DNA of 64,000 nucleotides, taken from NCBI GenBank assembly GCA_034008185.1, contig CM067086.1, forward strand, positions 64,474,985 to 64,538,984, given 5' to 3'. Of this stretch, positions 25,961 through 38,600 are shown in pieces; position 1 is the first letter of the stretch; the number at the start of each line of letters is the position of its first letter. The stretch comes from Gorsachius magnificus (Eukaryota > Chordata > Aves > Pelecaniformes > Ardeidae). The translations under genes were made by a program, and so were the position numbers. The notes below the pieces were generated by a model. That model was not told the DNA's origin. It made no database searches and saw only the letters and a list, made by a program, of their open reading frames with translations.

Positions 25961-27834
25961 CCCTCATTCCAGCATTGCGGGGTTTTTTAAACCCCAGAGC
26001 AATTGTTTCTCCCCACAGTGCTCCATCCGTAACGTTTAGAGAAAGAAACATCGCGCCATGCAAGGAGCCTCAACACAATTACTTGGAGGTTCAGAGAAAT
26101 TCAGGAGAAAAGCAAGTTTGAAAGATAGACCTGGGGTTTATGAATTGTCTCCATTGGTTTGCAGTCTCTGTACCCTCTTTGCACCGTGTACAGGACATTG
26201 CAAAGAGTTGAGAACGGTTCTGCGTTTTGTACTAGCAGCTCAGTTGTGCGTATTGTTGTTGGCTACCCCAAAGGTACGCGCTAGATGCTGAAGTTAGCTG
26301 TTAAATATGTCTTTAGCTGTTTCAGCTTCCTCAGAATGTTCATGTCCTTGTTGCCTCCTGTGAGAAAAATCACATGCTGAGGGAGAGCCGTGCCCAGCAT
26401 GGGGAGTCATCGGCCAAGTGGCGATCACAGCTGATAAAAACCTTTGCTGCCCTTGGTGGCAGAAAGGGATGCAGGTCCCTCAGGGGTGGCTTTGCTGGCT
26501 GCCACCTGAGGAACGCCTGACCTTTCTCAGAGCCAACAAACAGATGGATTGGGGATTAGTGAAGGCACAGGACTCTGTCATGGGGAATCCATTGTCAATC
26601 CTTATCCAGGATTGTCCCAAGCCAGGAGAAAACTAGAAAAACTTCAAAGGGATGAACAGATTCCTTCTTGAAGCCCCAGGACAGGGAAAGCTGCAAATTG
26701 CTGGGACCTAAAGGCTCTCTGCAAGCAGGGGTTGTGCTATGGAAGGCCAAAGACAGACCTGGGGGACAGGAGCTTATCACTTGCTCCAGTAAGGCTCTTG
26801 CAGGACTTGGCCAGACGGTTAAAGCACCTCAGGAACTGGCAGTGCCGGTAGTGGCCTTGATCCTTTAAAGAGTACTGGAAGAAATGAGGCAGAGTCCCGC
26901 AGACGACTCTTGTTTAGCCCAGTCCAACTTACTGAGCTAGGTGTTAGACTGAAACACCTCCTCTTTCAGCCTCTCCAAGGAATACAGACAAATCAGGATC
27001 AGAGCACTCCATTTACGGGGCTCTCCGTTGCCACCTTCCTTCAGACCCGGCTGTCCAAACCCTTGCACCACATTGCATTTCTCACAACAAGCGTGATACC
27101 CACAACAGGGGCCCCAGGCAGTTGGGACGTCCAGGCACAGGGCCAGGGCCCCTCTCTGGCCCCACACGCACCAGACACCGCTCGCTTTGGGATCTGCTGA
27201 CCCACAGCTGGTAGCTGGGGTTACGGAGCAAAGACAGACTCCAAAAAAAGCCTGCTGGAAGGCAGACAGCCCAGCGACGCTCTCATTCCCTTTCAAATGA
27301 CAGCACCTCATTGCGTGCGCGACGCCGATTCCTGCACTGGGAGAGATGGGACTTTTAAGAGATGTGTAGCGACACTATAGAACCTGCATCACAAGGAATC
27401 CAGCTACAGCCGCTCTTGTTCTTTATGTTAAACATATGCTTCTGTACTTTCCTGCACTCATATATATGGAGCACAGGGGTAGCTAATCCCAAAACCCACC
27501 GCCACAACCTGCCCCCACCTTGAAACAGGCCCCAGTGCAATGAAATGTTCCCGCTTCGAACTTCCAAAGACGAGCATTAACACTGGGGATAATTAAAATG
27601 CAAACATGATGAAAAATACACTGGCAAGGACTCAAGGCCGTGGAGCTGGAAAGCCAGGTAGCTTAAAGAAGTGCCAGATATTTAACTGGTCTCCAAGACT
27701 AGCAGATGTTTTTCAACCTAACATTGCAAAAACTTACTTAGATGTGTTTCCTAAATCAGGACCAAAGAAGAGAATGTGTTCTGTGTATTGGGAGCGTATC
27801 AAGTACTTTTCCAGCACTGTAAGATCTTTTATTT

Positions 27835-27855
27835 AAAAAAAAAAAAAGGGGGGGG
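27835..27855 (+). repeat. A13G8 homopurine tract
   Basis: Thirteen A followed by eight G, then GAGGGG-like sequence. Confidence 0.95.
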
Positions 27856-28080
27856 AGGGGCAACATAGAAAAAAAATAGGCTTGTTTAAAGGATTCTGGA
27901 TGCTTACCTAAATAGTGTTAAGAAAAGGAAAATTCCTTCTCCAAACTGAAAAGACTTGGATGCAATTAGGATAGAGATAGCATCAGCCCATTTCCCCGTC
28001 TGGTATTAAGCTATTCATCAGGAGCACTGCAGAATACAGTGGTTGCAGCTGATACAGTCTTAGTGATATTTAGGTAATTA

Positions 28081-28102
28081 TTTTTTTTTTTTTCCCCCCC
28101 CC
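28081..28102 (+). repeat. T13C9 homopyrimidine tract
   Basis: Thirteen T followed by nine C. On the other strand this is G9A13, the mirror arrangement of its two A/G neighbours within 1 kb. Confidence 0.95.
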
Positions 28103-28774
28103 TCAATTATCTCAAAAGAAACTATTCAGCAGCTCAGTTTTGGAAACAAACCTCTCTCACCTGGTACGAAACAATCTGCTATAGCACTGCAATTAAAAAC
28201 TCATCATCCCAAAGCCACTGGTCGGTTCGTCTCCCCACCAGCGGCTCCTCTACAGCCAGAGAGACTGAGTGCACGTCTGAAGATCCTCTCTGCTCCTCTG
28301 CTACACCTTGGAGGAGATTTACAGGGATTTGCACGTGTTTTTTCTCGCTCAAAGAGAGATTATGTGGCATGATTAAGAGATATTCTAGGAAAGAAACTAC
28401 CAGCTTCAACAAGCTTCTTGACATTCCCTTTGATATAACACACATCAGTTACTAATGGGAATGGATTAAGCTGCTGCTTAGCCTCAGTAATGCCACGTTT
28501 AACAACAAACATTTCTTCTCTCCCCTCCCTGCGGTGGCAGCCATTGCCCAGTAATTTCTGGACAAATTATTCTGTATCAATATATGAAATTACATATATA
28601 TATAAAACCTGCCTTTCCGTGTGCAAAGCAATGGGAGAGTTGAGACCAGCTAAGGCAAGTCACAGCTTTTCCTGTAGCATGGGAGATGGAAACACAAGGA
28701 CTTTCTGGGTCACTGAACCCAGAACCTTGTGAGCATACTATGAGACCCTTTACAGAATCTCACACTCCTGTATT

Positions 28775-28799
28775 AAAAAAAGGGGGGGGGGGGGGGGGG
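28775..28799 (+). repeat. A7G18 homopurine tract
   Basis: Seven A followed by eighteen G. It could form a quadruplex. The exact length is likely uncertain in the assembly. Confidence 0.95.
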
Positions 28800-29935
28800 A
28801 AATACGAGGGAGACATTTTATAGATAGAGATCCACAACACTGCATATTAAAAACCAAAATTTGACACTTAGAAAAAGCATTACCACTGTCTCAGAAGCTG
28901 CTCCCAGAGACGTTTAATTCTGGGTGGACCTCTCCTTCCCACATTTGCAATGCAAGGAGACCCGAGAAAAAAACTGCTCTGCCTTTCAGGTGGGTGACAG
29001 TAGGAAGGACACAGAGGAACCACAAAGGAAGGTGTCTGCTCAGCAGATCTTCCTATGGAATGGACGGGCTGCATGGTTATCCTTGAAATTCAACCGGTCA
29101 CAGCATCCACACCAGTTGTATGCCCACCACTCCACAGATGCCAGAGCAAAGATGAACCTGCAGGAAACCAGCCCATCCTCTGGGTCTGCTCCATCAGACA
29201 TGCACGCACCATAACCCTCCAGCCTTCCCACCAGGCAGCTTCGAATCTCTTGCTGCAGAGGGAAGCAATGCTGTCTACAGTTAGCTCCTTTCTCCTTTGC
29301 TGGCAGGGACTCACCTCCAGTCCTATAGGAAGAAAGAAACTGAGATAGAGACCGGCGGGTGACACAGTTGTCACTTCTTTCCATCACCTTGTCAGGGTTG
29401 TGATACAGTCAGCTACCATATCTAAAGAGGGCACCGAGGACAGCAAGTCTAGGCTCTCCTCCACCCAGCCCAGCTCCCACAGCACACAGCTCTTGGGGAT
29501 GCATTTACTGGACGTTTCAGAGGATCACCTATTGCATTACACGCAACTATTTGGTTACAGAAACTTACCATCTGCCCCTATGTTGTACCAACCAAAGCCT
29601 GCAAGCCCCCTGACAGCCAGGAGGATTAATACTACATTTCCACATTCTCTGCAACACGAGCTGCCCGTAAGCAACAACCTGAAGATGCCTCTGAGCTCCT
29701 CAAAAAATGCAAGTTATGGGAAGAACAAGAGGAGCCATGACAATCCAGTTCCCTCTAAGCACAAGTCACATTCACAGCAACATTTAAAACTTGCTCTGTC
29801 TCCTGCATGGCTAAATACAGGGAACATTAACAGGTCACATCAGGGAGACATCTAAGTGGTGACAATGCCAATATAAAACCATTCACTGGGTCTGCACCAA
29901 TGTAACAAACTTTAAAAAAGTATTAAAACAGACTG

Positions 29936-29941
29936 TTTATT
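29936..29941 (-). terminator. DACT1: Distal poly(A) signal of DACT1
   Basis: Plus-strand tttatt reads AATAAA on the gene strand. Within 40 nt downstream in the mRNA sense come U-rich runs (GTTTTAATACTTTTTT, then GTTTGTTACATTGGTG), as expected for a downstream element. Cleavage is expected near 29915-29925. Confidence 0.65.
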
Positions 29942-30632
29942 ACAGCATATGATGTGTTATATTAATTTACACAATGATATATATATTAAAAAACAGCCAT
30001 TGATGATGTACAGTAAATTGGACATCAACAGGAATATTAAAACTACTGATACTCATGCACATGACATGCATATGTTTTTTTTTTTTTTCTTTTTCAAAAG
30101 CAGTTTTACACAATATACTGAAGTTACTAAGCCTTGGTCAGCTGCTCCAACAGTTCACTCTGACCACGACTGCCATCCGCAGCGGGACTCCCAGGAGGTC
30201 GGAGCAGAGTGCACTCCAGAGAAGGCGACTTAACCTTGGAGACAGATTGAACAGGAGCCCTTTCCAGGGGGGACGGTGAAGGCTGGGGGAGGACAGGGAT
30301 GAGCTTCAAGAATAGAATCAACAAGAAAAGAAAAACCAAAACAGGCCAGGCGACCAGGAGGAAGAAGTTCGAGATGTGGCAACAGGAGCAGCAGAAAGGA
30401 ACAAGCAAAAACATGAAGACCACCCACACTCCCTCCCCCTTATCCTCTTAAAACTTATGACCTTAAGCTGTCGATATCTTGTATAAGACCCAGAACTGGA
30501 AAAACTAGGCAAGGAAGATCCATTCCCAGAAACATTAGCCTTTTTTCAAAGCCTTCTGATACCATGCACTGGAGGCTGTTCACCACTGAAATGGCAGTGT
30601 TATGGGTTTTTTTAAAACAAGTATAATGGTCT

Positions 30633-30638
30633 TTTATT
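30633..30638 (-). terminator. DACT1: Possible proximal poly(A) signal of DACT1
   Basis: A second exact AATAAA on the gene strand lies about 170 nt after the stop codon. If used, it would give a very short 3' UTR. The following sequence is not especially GU-rich, so it may be silent. Confidence 0.35.
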
Positions 30639-30804
30639 TCCACGTAAAAGGCACTAGTATCCACCCAAGTTCTGAAGACAAGTGACATAATTTACCTTAA
30701 GTTTTAAATATTTGTATAAAAAAAAAAAAAATCTGTGGAAATATGTACACAAAAGCACCTTGCTTCCAAAAGCAGAAGCAGATACATTCCACCAAGTCAC
30801 CTCA

Positions 30805-32663
30805 CTAGACGGTTGTCATGAGCTTCAGGGAGCCCGACCGAAAGCGGAGGATTTTCTTCTTGAGGTTATGGGACGCTTTGATTTTGACAAAGGCCTTCGC
30901 CGCATTTTCATGCAGCTCCGGCGCCGTGACCGTTTGGATGGGGAGCGTCTGGACAAACTGAGACCAAATAAGGCCCCCACTCTCATCAGAGTCGCTGGTG
31001 GTCGTGCTCTCCCCTACGAACTCCACCTCGCTCAGGCTCGACTCGCTGTCTCCAAAGCAGTTCGTTGTGTAGTTGCTCTGCTCGTCCTCACTCGTGTCCA
31101 CCACGGTGGAATGGAACAAGGACTCGCACTCTGCCGAGTACTCCGAGTCGCTGGCCACGTAGGCGTACGGGCTGACATAGGGCAGGGGGACTTGCGAGTA
31201 GACCCCCACACCTTCCCGCCGGTTCCTCCTCGCCCTCCGTAGAGCCTCCTCATAGGAAATCTCTGCCGATGACTTCCAACGGCGGTAGTCAGCCCGCTTG
31301 TGTTTAGGCTTGGCCACCACAACTTCTCGGCCATGCCCGTGGGATCGGATGGTGGACTTGTGCAGGCCAGCCTGACGACTCTGTAGGCCTGACTCCGGCT
31401 GCAAGCCACCACCTCTCTTCCCCCGTGAGGAGGGCTTTTTCAGTTTCTTATTTGTATCCAACTCATCAGGAAAGCGGCACTTCTTGCCCACCGGCTTGTT
31501 TTTCTCCCGTAAGGTCTGCGAACCGTTTTCCAGCCCATTGGCAAGGTGGGGCCTGTGTTTCAGCGCAGAGCTTTTCAAAATCTTGACGTTTCGGGTGCCT
31601 TTATGAAGCTTCACACTTTGCTGCTGGGCCGGTATGTATTGAGCGTTGACCAGCAACCCATCATCCAGGCTCTGGGAGGAAGAGCCCTCGCTTTTGAAAT
31701 CCAGCGCGGGCCTCTCCTCTACAGCAGGTGACGAGGAGCGAGCCACCTGGAAGCTGCTCTTCAGCAGGACTTTTTTGGGAGGCTGGCTGACCCTGTTCTC
31801 TGGCTGCAGCACCACGGTCTTCCCCGGGCTCTCTTTGGGAGACGCAGCAAAGAGCTGGCTATTCTCCTTGGGGACGTCCCCTGCCGTGGCCACTGCGTTG
31901 CGGTTCAGCTCCGGGGGTGCTGGTTTGATGCCCCGCAGTAGGTGCTTGCTCTGAAGTTCATTCGCCGCGCTGGGCGGGAAAGCCACTGGCAAAGGTGCCT
32001 TCCTACTCTCCGGCTGCTCACCAGCCGGTTCCCTCGACCTCTGCTTTAACGGGGAGGGTGCTGAGTGGTCCAGAGCGGCGGTCCCACCAGAAGGCAAGCA
32101 CACTTGCTTGGAGCTCTTCAGGTTCACAACATTACCATGAGCCACCACCCCTGCAGGCTGCCTGACGCACATGCTTCCATGCCTCAAGATCCCTTTGGTG
32201 GGATCGGCGTTGATGCTCGTCCTCGGTTTGTTAGTCCTTACCGAGTGAGTCTTTTTCTGAACCAGGCTTAAGATGTAACCGTCTATCCTCTTGCTGGTGG
32301 AAGGGCACGGTGCTGTCCAGGAGCCTTGTGGCAGAAATGTGTTGGCAGATTTTCCTGAGTCCGTTTCAGATCCGGCGCAAACATCGCTAATATCACAACC
32401 AAGCCTCTCCTCTTCTCGCTGGGGGTTTTCAGTCACGGGGAGAAGAAACATGGGACTCTGCACAGCTACTGCGTGAAGTGGGCTGGGGTACCGGTAGACA
32501 TCGTTCCCGTTTTTAGACACCAGATCACACTGGTACTTTGGATGTACATCTGCAACGACATCGAGGGAATTTGAGTGCGGTGTGGACAAAGAGCGACAGA
32601 CAGAGCCTGCGGTCTGGTCCTCATGCTGGCCTTCCTTATTATAGTCCATCCAGCCTATGAGAT
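30805..32663 (-). CDS. DACT1: DACT1 coding exon 4 (terminal exon)
   Basis: Encodes residues 205-823, about three quarters of the protein. It opens with DLIGW after the acceptor CTTTCAG. The sequence is uninterrupted and closely DACT1-like to the terminal KLMTTV and the stop TAG at 30807-30805. It carries the basic [13 protein letters not shown] segment and the serine/acid-rich segment [16 protein letters not shown]. Confidence 0.98.
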
Positions 32664-35600
32664 CTGAAAGGCATTTTAGAAGAGTTTAGAGAGCCTGCCA
32701 GGGACAGTTCTGCTACGTTTTTCATGTGCCATCAAGGACTCCGGTCCCATCTACACATATGCTGCAATGTTTATACAACAGCAGCACTGTTCAAACAGTG
32801 GAAACCATGCAACCAGGGATGCTGTTTAAGCAATCTAGAAGCAGCACTATTCTTCTGTGGGTCTCTTTGTAATTGCATCTATGTAGGATTTCCCTCAATA
32901 TGACTACATGGCTAAAAAAATAAAAATCACAGCCCTAATAAGAACATTTACTTTGGTTTCAAACCTGTGCCTAGGTTGCTAAGAGCTTCCTGTTTTACTT
33001 CAAAGCCGCCCAGAAGTCTGTAAGGGTCTCTTTCGTTTATACGCTACACAGACACCTCTAAAACTCACTGTGGGCCCCAGCACATCTGAATTTTGTATTT
33101 CACTTTGCTAAATCCAAAGGGAAACATAAAAAATATAGACAAGGGTCCAACGAATTCCTTTAGCTTATTGACAAATTTCACTTTCAGATTTTTTCAAGCT
33201 TATCTTGGGTAAAAAAAAATAATCCTGATTTAATTTTCTTGTTATTATTATCGTTACTACTATTTTTATCATCACAGTATTATTTTATAATTACAATAAT
33301 GCTAATAATAGTAACAGATGCTCCTTTTGAGCAATAAAGGGTTAAAAAATGAGAAACAGGCTCATTTTTCCACGCAAGTACAAGGAGTGCAGGTCAATCC
33401 AGCTGACATCCTAGCCTTGGCTCTGCAAAGAGAGTTCTGTAGGAGAAATCCAGTGCATTTCAGGATGCATGAGTCAGATTTAACAGCTAAGGCACTTACT
33501 TGGGGGTAAGCGACCTTAGGAGCAGGGCTTCAATCCAAGCACCTAAGATTGTTATTTTCTTAAGCTTATGTTGCCTATCTCTTCTTGAGTAGGGGTACAC
33601 TTTAAATGATCCTTCTAGATCACTGTCAGTCCTGTTTCCTACCCTTGGGCTAGAAACTTCAGCCAGGGTACTCAAATTTGAATGCTCAGTGCTCATCACT
33701 TATCTAAGGCTTATTTCCAAAGAGGTCTCACAATCATTGATGAAATTAGCTGATAAAGATGATGTTCCTTCGTGAGCAGGAGAGGAAGAACAGGGAAGTT
33801 AGGAGCATGAACTTCCTCCAGATCACCTCACAGTTTTCCCACATTTCCTAAATTCTATGTTGGAGTCAGGAAATGCTGAGAAAAACACTTCTTTGAAACT
33901 GGCCAGTTTGTGAAATCTCATCTCTGAAAGTGAGATGGTGTGAAAAAAGAGTCTTAGGTCTTCATGATGTATACAGAAAAAAAACCTTACATCAGTGAGC
34001 ATTAAATTACCTCAAGCTGCTCAAAGGATAACTTAGAATACTTCTCAGCACCCCAGAATGAATGTATCTGAGGCTGTATTTTCCCACTTTAGAGTTAGAA
34101 CTTGAACTATTTTGTCTTCGATTCACACAAAAAAAAAAAAAAAAAAAAAAATAATCACTGTAAGTTAACCATAAAGAGCAGAATGGAAATTGGAAATACT
34201 ATGGTTAGGAGCATCCTCCACAACGCAGAATGAACTAAGGCTTTTGAGTGACTATGGCTGCAATCAATAATGCTTGATCACAAAAGCCCTGATGAAGTGT
34301 CCTTCACCCTCCTGTTTAACCGTCCCACACATTAAGGCTTGCATCTTCAGTCTAGTGTTCAAGGAAAGTCAACAGCTCTGCCAAAGAGACAAAATACTTT
34401 TTCCCTGCTCATGATGCCTATTTGTCTGCACTATATAAATGCAGGACACACCTCAGCATGGTCACCTAGCGGTTGAGGACCATCAGAACTGACAAAATGA
34501 CAGCTACAAACAGACTGACATGTACCCTGACCTCCTAAAACCTGTAGCTACCTCCTTGCTCTGCCACTTTAATGAGGACATGGCTGTTGAGGTTATCTTT
34601 CACTATTGCTATTTAGTAAAAATGCTTTTCTAAAGGAAACCATGAGAAATTAGCCGACTAATGTGTTTATGTGCATAGGTACCACTGCCCTCTACTGGGT
34701 AGAGCAGCTGTCATATTTCCACATGTTGTTCTCCTGTGTTTAGAGCAACATATTCACACGTAAGGCTGGACTAATGGAGGGGAAGCGGTCCTGCCTCATG
34801 ACCCATGTATGTGATAGGCACTGGAATCTTTTCAGAGCACAATACATCAAATGAAAAGAAGAAGGGTTAATCCAACCCAGATACTCCTGAGGCAGTATTT
34901 CCAAAGCCAAAGCCACTTCCTGGAGTATGATGTATTCGACCTGCTTTTACTATACCTGCAGATTTAGGGCGTCCATCTGAGATATTCAGTGTTGCCTCCA
35001 AAGGGCTGCAAAAGCAAGTGCTAGAATGGCAACTGGATAAACACTCACTGAAGACAGAGTTTGACGAATTGGAGAGCGATCCAGAAGCTCCATCACTCAG
35101 CTCATAAAACCCTATAAAAATAAGAGTTTGGATTTATATTAGTTATGTCTACACAAAGTTACCATTTGTATCCCTAGAAAGGCAGTCAAATTCATGTTTA
35201 TGTTGGCTTACTCTATTGCAATTAGTTACGGGATTTCATTCAGTCACCCAAAAAACAGTGCACAATTTAGTAATATCCTTATTGCTGTGAAGGACTCCGT
35301 TTAAAAGCAAAGCACTTAAAAGTAAAAAAGCAGAACTTTACTTAGCATATGAAATTTTGAACTTTTTTTTAGCCTTTACAGGGGTTGGGGTTTTACCCTT
35401 TACAGGGGTTTTCAGACTTTAGCAAGAAGGATCCAGGTTGTGTTTGACAGCCCGCTCATTTAATAGCTTATTATACATCCGAGACAGACTCTCCAGCTAT
35501 TACTTGACTACAAATTTTTTACCAAGTGTTGGGTCCAATGCTATCCATTATTTTCCTCAAAGTTCTGGAGATAAATGTAATACTTGTGGATGACATGAAA

Positions 35601-38600
35601 GAAGGAAAATGGTAATTAATGTGCAGACACAGAAAATTTAATTTCCTGGTAAATTGGGGCTACTCAAGTAAAATATGACAGACCGTAATCAAAATTTAAA
35701 TTGTACATTTAGGAATAAGGAATCCAGGGCCTGTCTACAGAATGGGGATGCATCCTGGAAAACAATAATCCTGAAAAGGACTTAGTCAGCGTGGAAAAGC
35801 AGTTCAATCAAGCTTAATGATATGGCAAAAAAAAGCTAACGAGACTGGTGGATGTACAAAGAGACTAATGAATAGCACTAGTGAAATTACTTCAGCAGTC
35901 TGTACAGCACTGGTAAGAAAGACATTGGAACGGTGTGCCTAGTCCTCGAATCCAGCACACTTAAAACAAAGCTAAAAAATTGGAAAGGGGCCATAAAGCT
36001 ATTTAAGAGCTGGGGAAAATGCCTTAAAACAAATGACTTCATGAACTTGACCTGTTTAGCTCATCAAAAGAAGTCAGGAACTGTACTGTATAGCACCTCC
36101 AAGAGGAGAAAAAGCTGGCTACTAGAAAAGACCTTACTCTATGGGAGAAAAGCATATAAAAAGATCAGTGCTGGAACAAGTAACATTCAGATTAGAAATT
36201 AGCAATGGTCTTAACAAATGCAAGTTGGTGGATTCTGCACTTTTTAGTGCCTTCAGAACAAGTCTAGATGCCTCTAGGAAAAGGTTCCCCATAGTTAAAC
36301 ACCACTTACTGTCTTCAACACTGTTAGAATGGGATGAAATTCAATATATGGGGGATCAAACTGATTCAGTGTTCCCTTCTGGCTGTAAGATCAATTTTGA
36401 CATCTTCCTCCTGCTGGTGGTGCTTCCTTTCACCATTTTTCCAGCAGCCTCCTTCCTAATATGCAGGAGAATCAGAACTTTTTGAACTAATTTGTGGGTA
36501 GCCTTGAGATAACAAATGCCCCAAACACTAAAAACCTAATTAAGCTTGAAACACTCTTCTGAATACATTGTTTACCAACAGCAACCTTTCCAGCAGTAGG
36601 TGAACTTTGCTAGTAGGCATTAATTATCAGAGTGTGAACATGCTATAGACATTTACTGTTGTAGTACTGAAGACTACAGCCAGTTTAATTCCCGGTACAC
36701 AGGGAGGCTCCATTTTGCTGAATATTGGCCTTACCTGAACTTGGACGACTGTCTGTCTCAAGGTGTTCATCTGTCGTTTTTTCCACGTCCAGGCGGAGAT
36801 CACTTATTTGCTTATCTAGCTCTTGTAACTGATTTAGTAGGCCGGCATCCCTCCTCCTCAAGCAATTCTGGAGAATAAGAAGGCAAATGACATCAACTCC
36901 TTCAGCGGGGCAGGCATGAAGGGGCTCCAAAGACAGTCAGCCTTCTCCATCCAAGCACCATGGAAATACCTTGTCGACATTCTTTTATAGAAAAACCCAA
37001 AACAGAACAAAGCCCTGAAATCCTAGATAGACGCTCTGGATAAATACTTAACTGAAGAATTATGCCGGCACTTCATTCCAGCCTCTTCCAGCCAGTTCTA
37101 CATGAGGAGCACGCTCCACAACTTAGGAAGACCTTTGCAGGACCCCAGCTGCGACGACAAAGCTGTATTGTATGACAGGGCCAAACCAGACCTGTGCACA
37201 TGAAACGGGCCACTTCAGTGAAAGGATGGCTTTGCCAGTGTAATAGGGGATGTTCACCACCACAGCAATGTTAGTCAAAGATCACATCTGTTCACACAAT
37301 GGGACGGAACAGCTCTGCCAACAAGTGCCTGTGGTGTGGGAACCGCCTTGTTCTGCTGCACATTGTGAGCTTATAGTCTACCATACAGACAGCAAAATTC
37401 CCAGGCCGTTTTATTAGTTTTGCAGTGCAGCAGGAAGGAAGAGTAATTCTTCCTCTTCTCCCATTATAATTGTGTAAAATTGCTGCGAGGTGAATTTTAA
37501 GGCTATTTATGAAGGTAATTTGATGGCATAAAATAAGCAATAAGCAATGATTTTGTAAGGCACTCATTAACCCACGGTCAAGGCAATCGGTTTCCCTCTG
37601 TGTATTATAATGTTGCTTATCCGTCGTCTGTTCAGCTTCGCACCCGTTAATTGTTCTGGCTTTGAGGAAAGCGGGGGAGGCAGGAGGAAGGTTTATCTCT
37701 TTTTTTCACGTGCATCATTTGATCGGTGCCCAGCAGCGCTCCAATACGCTCATCGCAAAGAGTTTGGACGCTCGTAACTGGACTAGTTCTAAACCCATTA
37801 GATCCAGGACAACCTTTCCCCTGGGGTGGCCCAGTCCTGGGGAAAAGGAAAGCAAACTCAAATGGTATTAGCGAGGTTCTTTGAAGATGTGCTGGCGCGT
37901 AACACCATCCTTGGAGAACCAGAGGGGCGATCACAAGTCTTCTCCCACATTTCTGATGTGAGCCGGGCGCTGGCTGGAAGCCAGGCTGGCCAAGGCGTTG
38001 GGTTCAAGCCATAACTCCCTGCGCCATCTATTGCCATCAGTGTCCCCCCCCTCCCCCAGCGAGCACCGCATCTGGTTCCAATCTGCAATGTCAAGTGCAC
38101 AAATTAAAGTGCTACCACAAATCCCCGGGTTTTTTTGTTGGGTTTTTTTCTTTTGAGTAATGATTCCCTCGTCCTTCACTGCGGCTCTATGGCATCCAGC
38201 CCCTTCTCAGCAGCAAAATCATTTCTTTTTATCTTTTAAAGAACGAAATAATCCTAAATCAACTGCAGCAGAAGGCTAATGAGAAAAAAAAAGGGGGGGG
38301 GGGGAAAGGAGGGGTTGGGGAAAAGAAGAAATCGGGCAGATAAATCACGCAATCCAACTTCTCCCTGGGAGAAAGCAAATGCTGAGCCGTGCACAAAGAC
38401 CGCCAGGCACAGCTGTACGCTATTTTCATTGAAAAATGATCTGCCGCTTCATGCCGCCCTCCATCTCTTCCCACACCAGCTACAAAGCGGTTCCTCCAAC
38501 AAAAGCATCCCTTATTTTAAGGGGCCTGATCCTGCCCGTGCCGGAGCCCCCGTTACCTCCTCTCGCTCCCAACTTCCATTCAAGGCAACGGCAGCGCCTT

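Larger units (their letters stand above)
25961..29914. other. Non-coding stretch just downstream of DACT1
   Basis: Holds three A/G or T/C homopolymer tracts (27.8-28.8 kb) and a TA microsatellite near 28593-28603. A 151-codon frame at 29400-29855 resembles no family. Confidence 0.6.
29915..30804 (-). other. DACT1: DACT1 3' untranslated region (predicted)
   Basis: The sequence after the stop is AU-rich. It includes a T-run on the plus strand at about 30067-30086 (A-rich in the mRNA) and AT-repeat-like patches near 29975-29990. The 3' end is inferred from the distal AATAAA and a U-rich stretch just beyond it, giving a UTR of about 890 nt. No transcript evidence is available here. Confidence 0.7.

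Noticed and set aside
29400..29855. 151-codon plus-strand open frame
   Set aside because: No family resemblance or splice context, and biased Ser/Pro/His composition. Most likely chance next to the DACT1 3' end.
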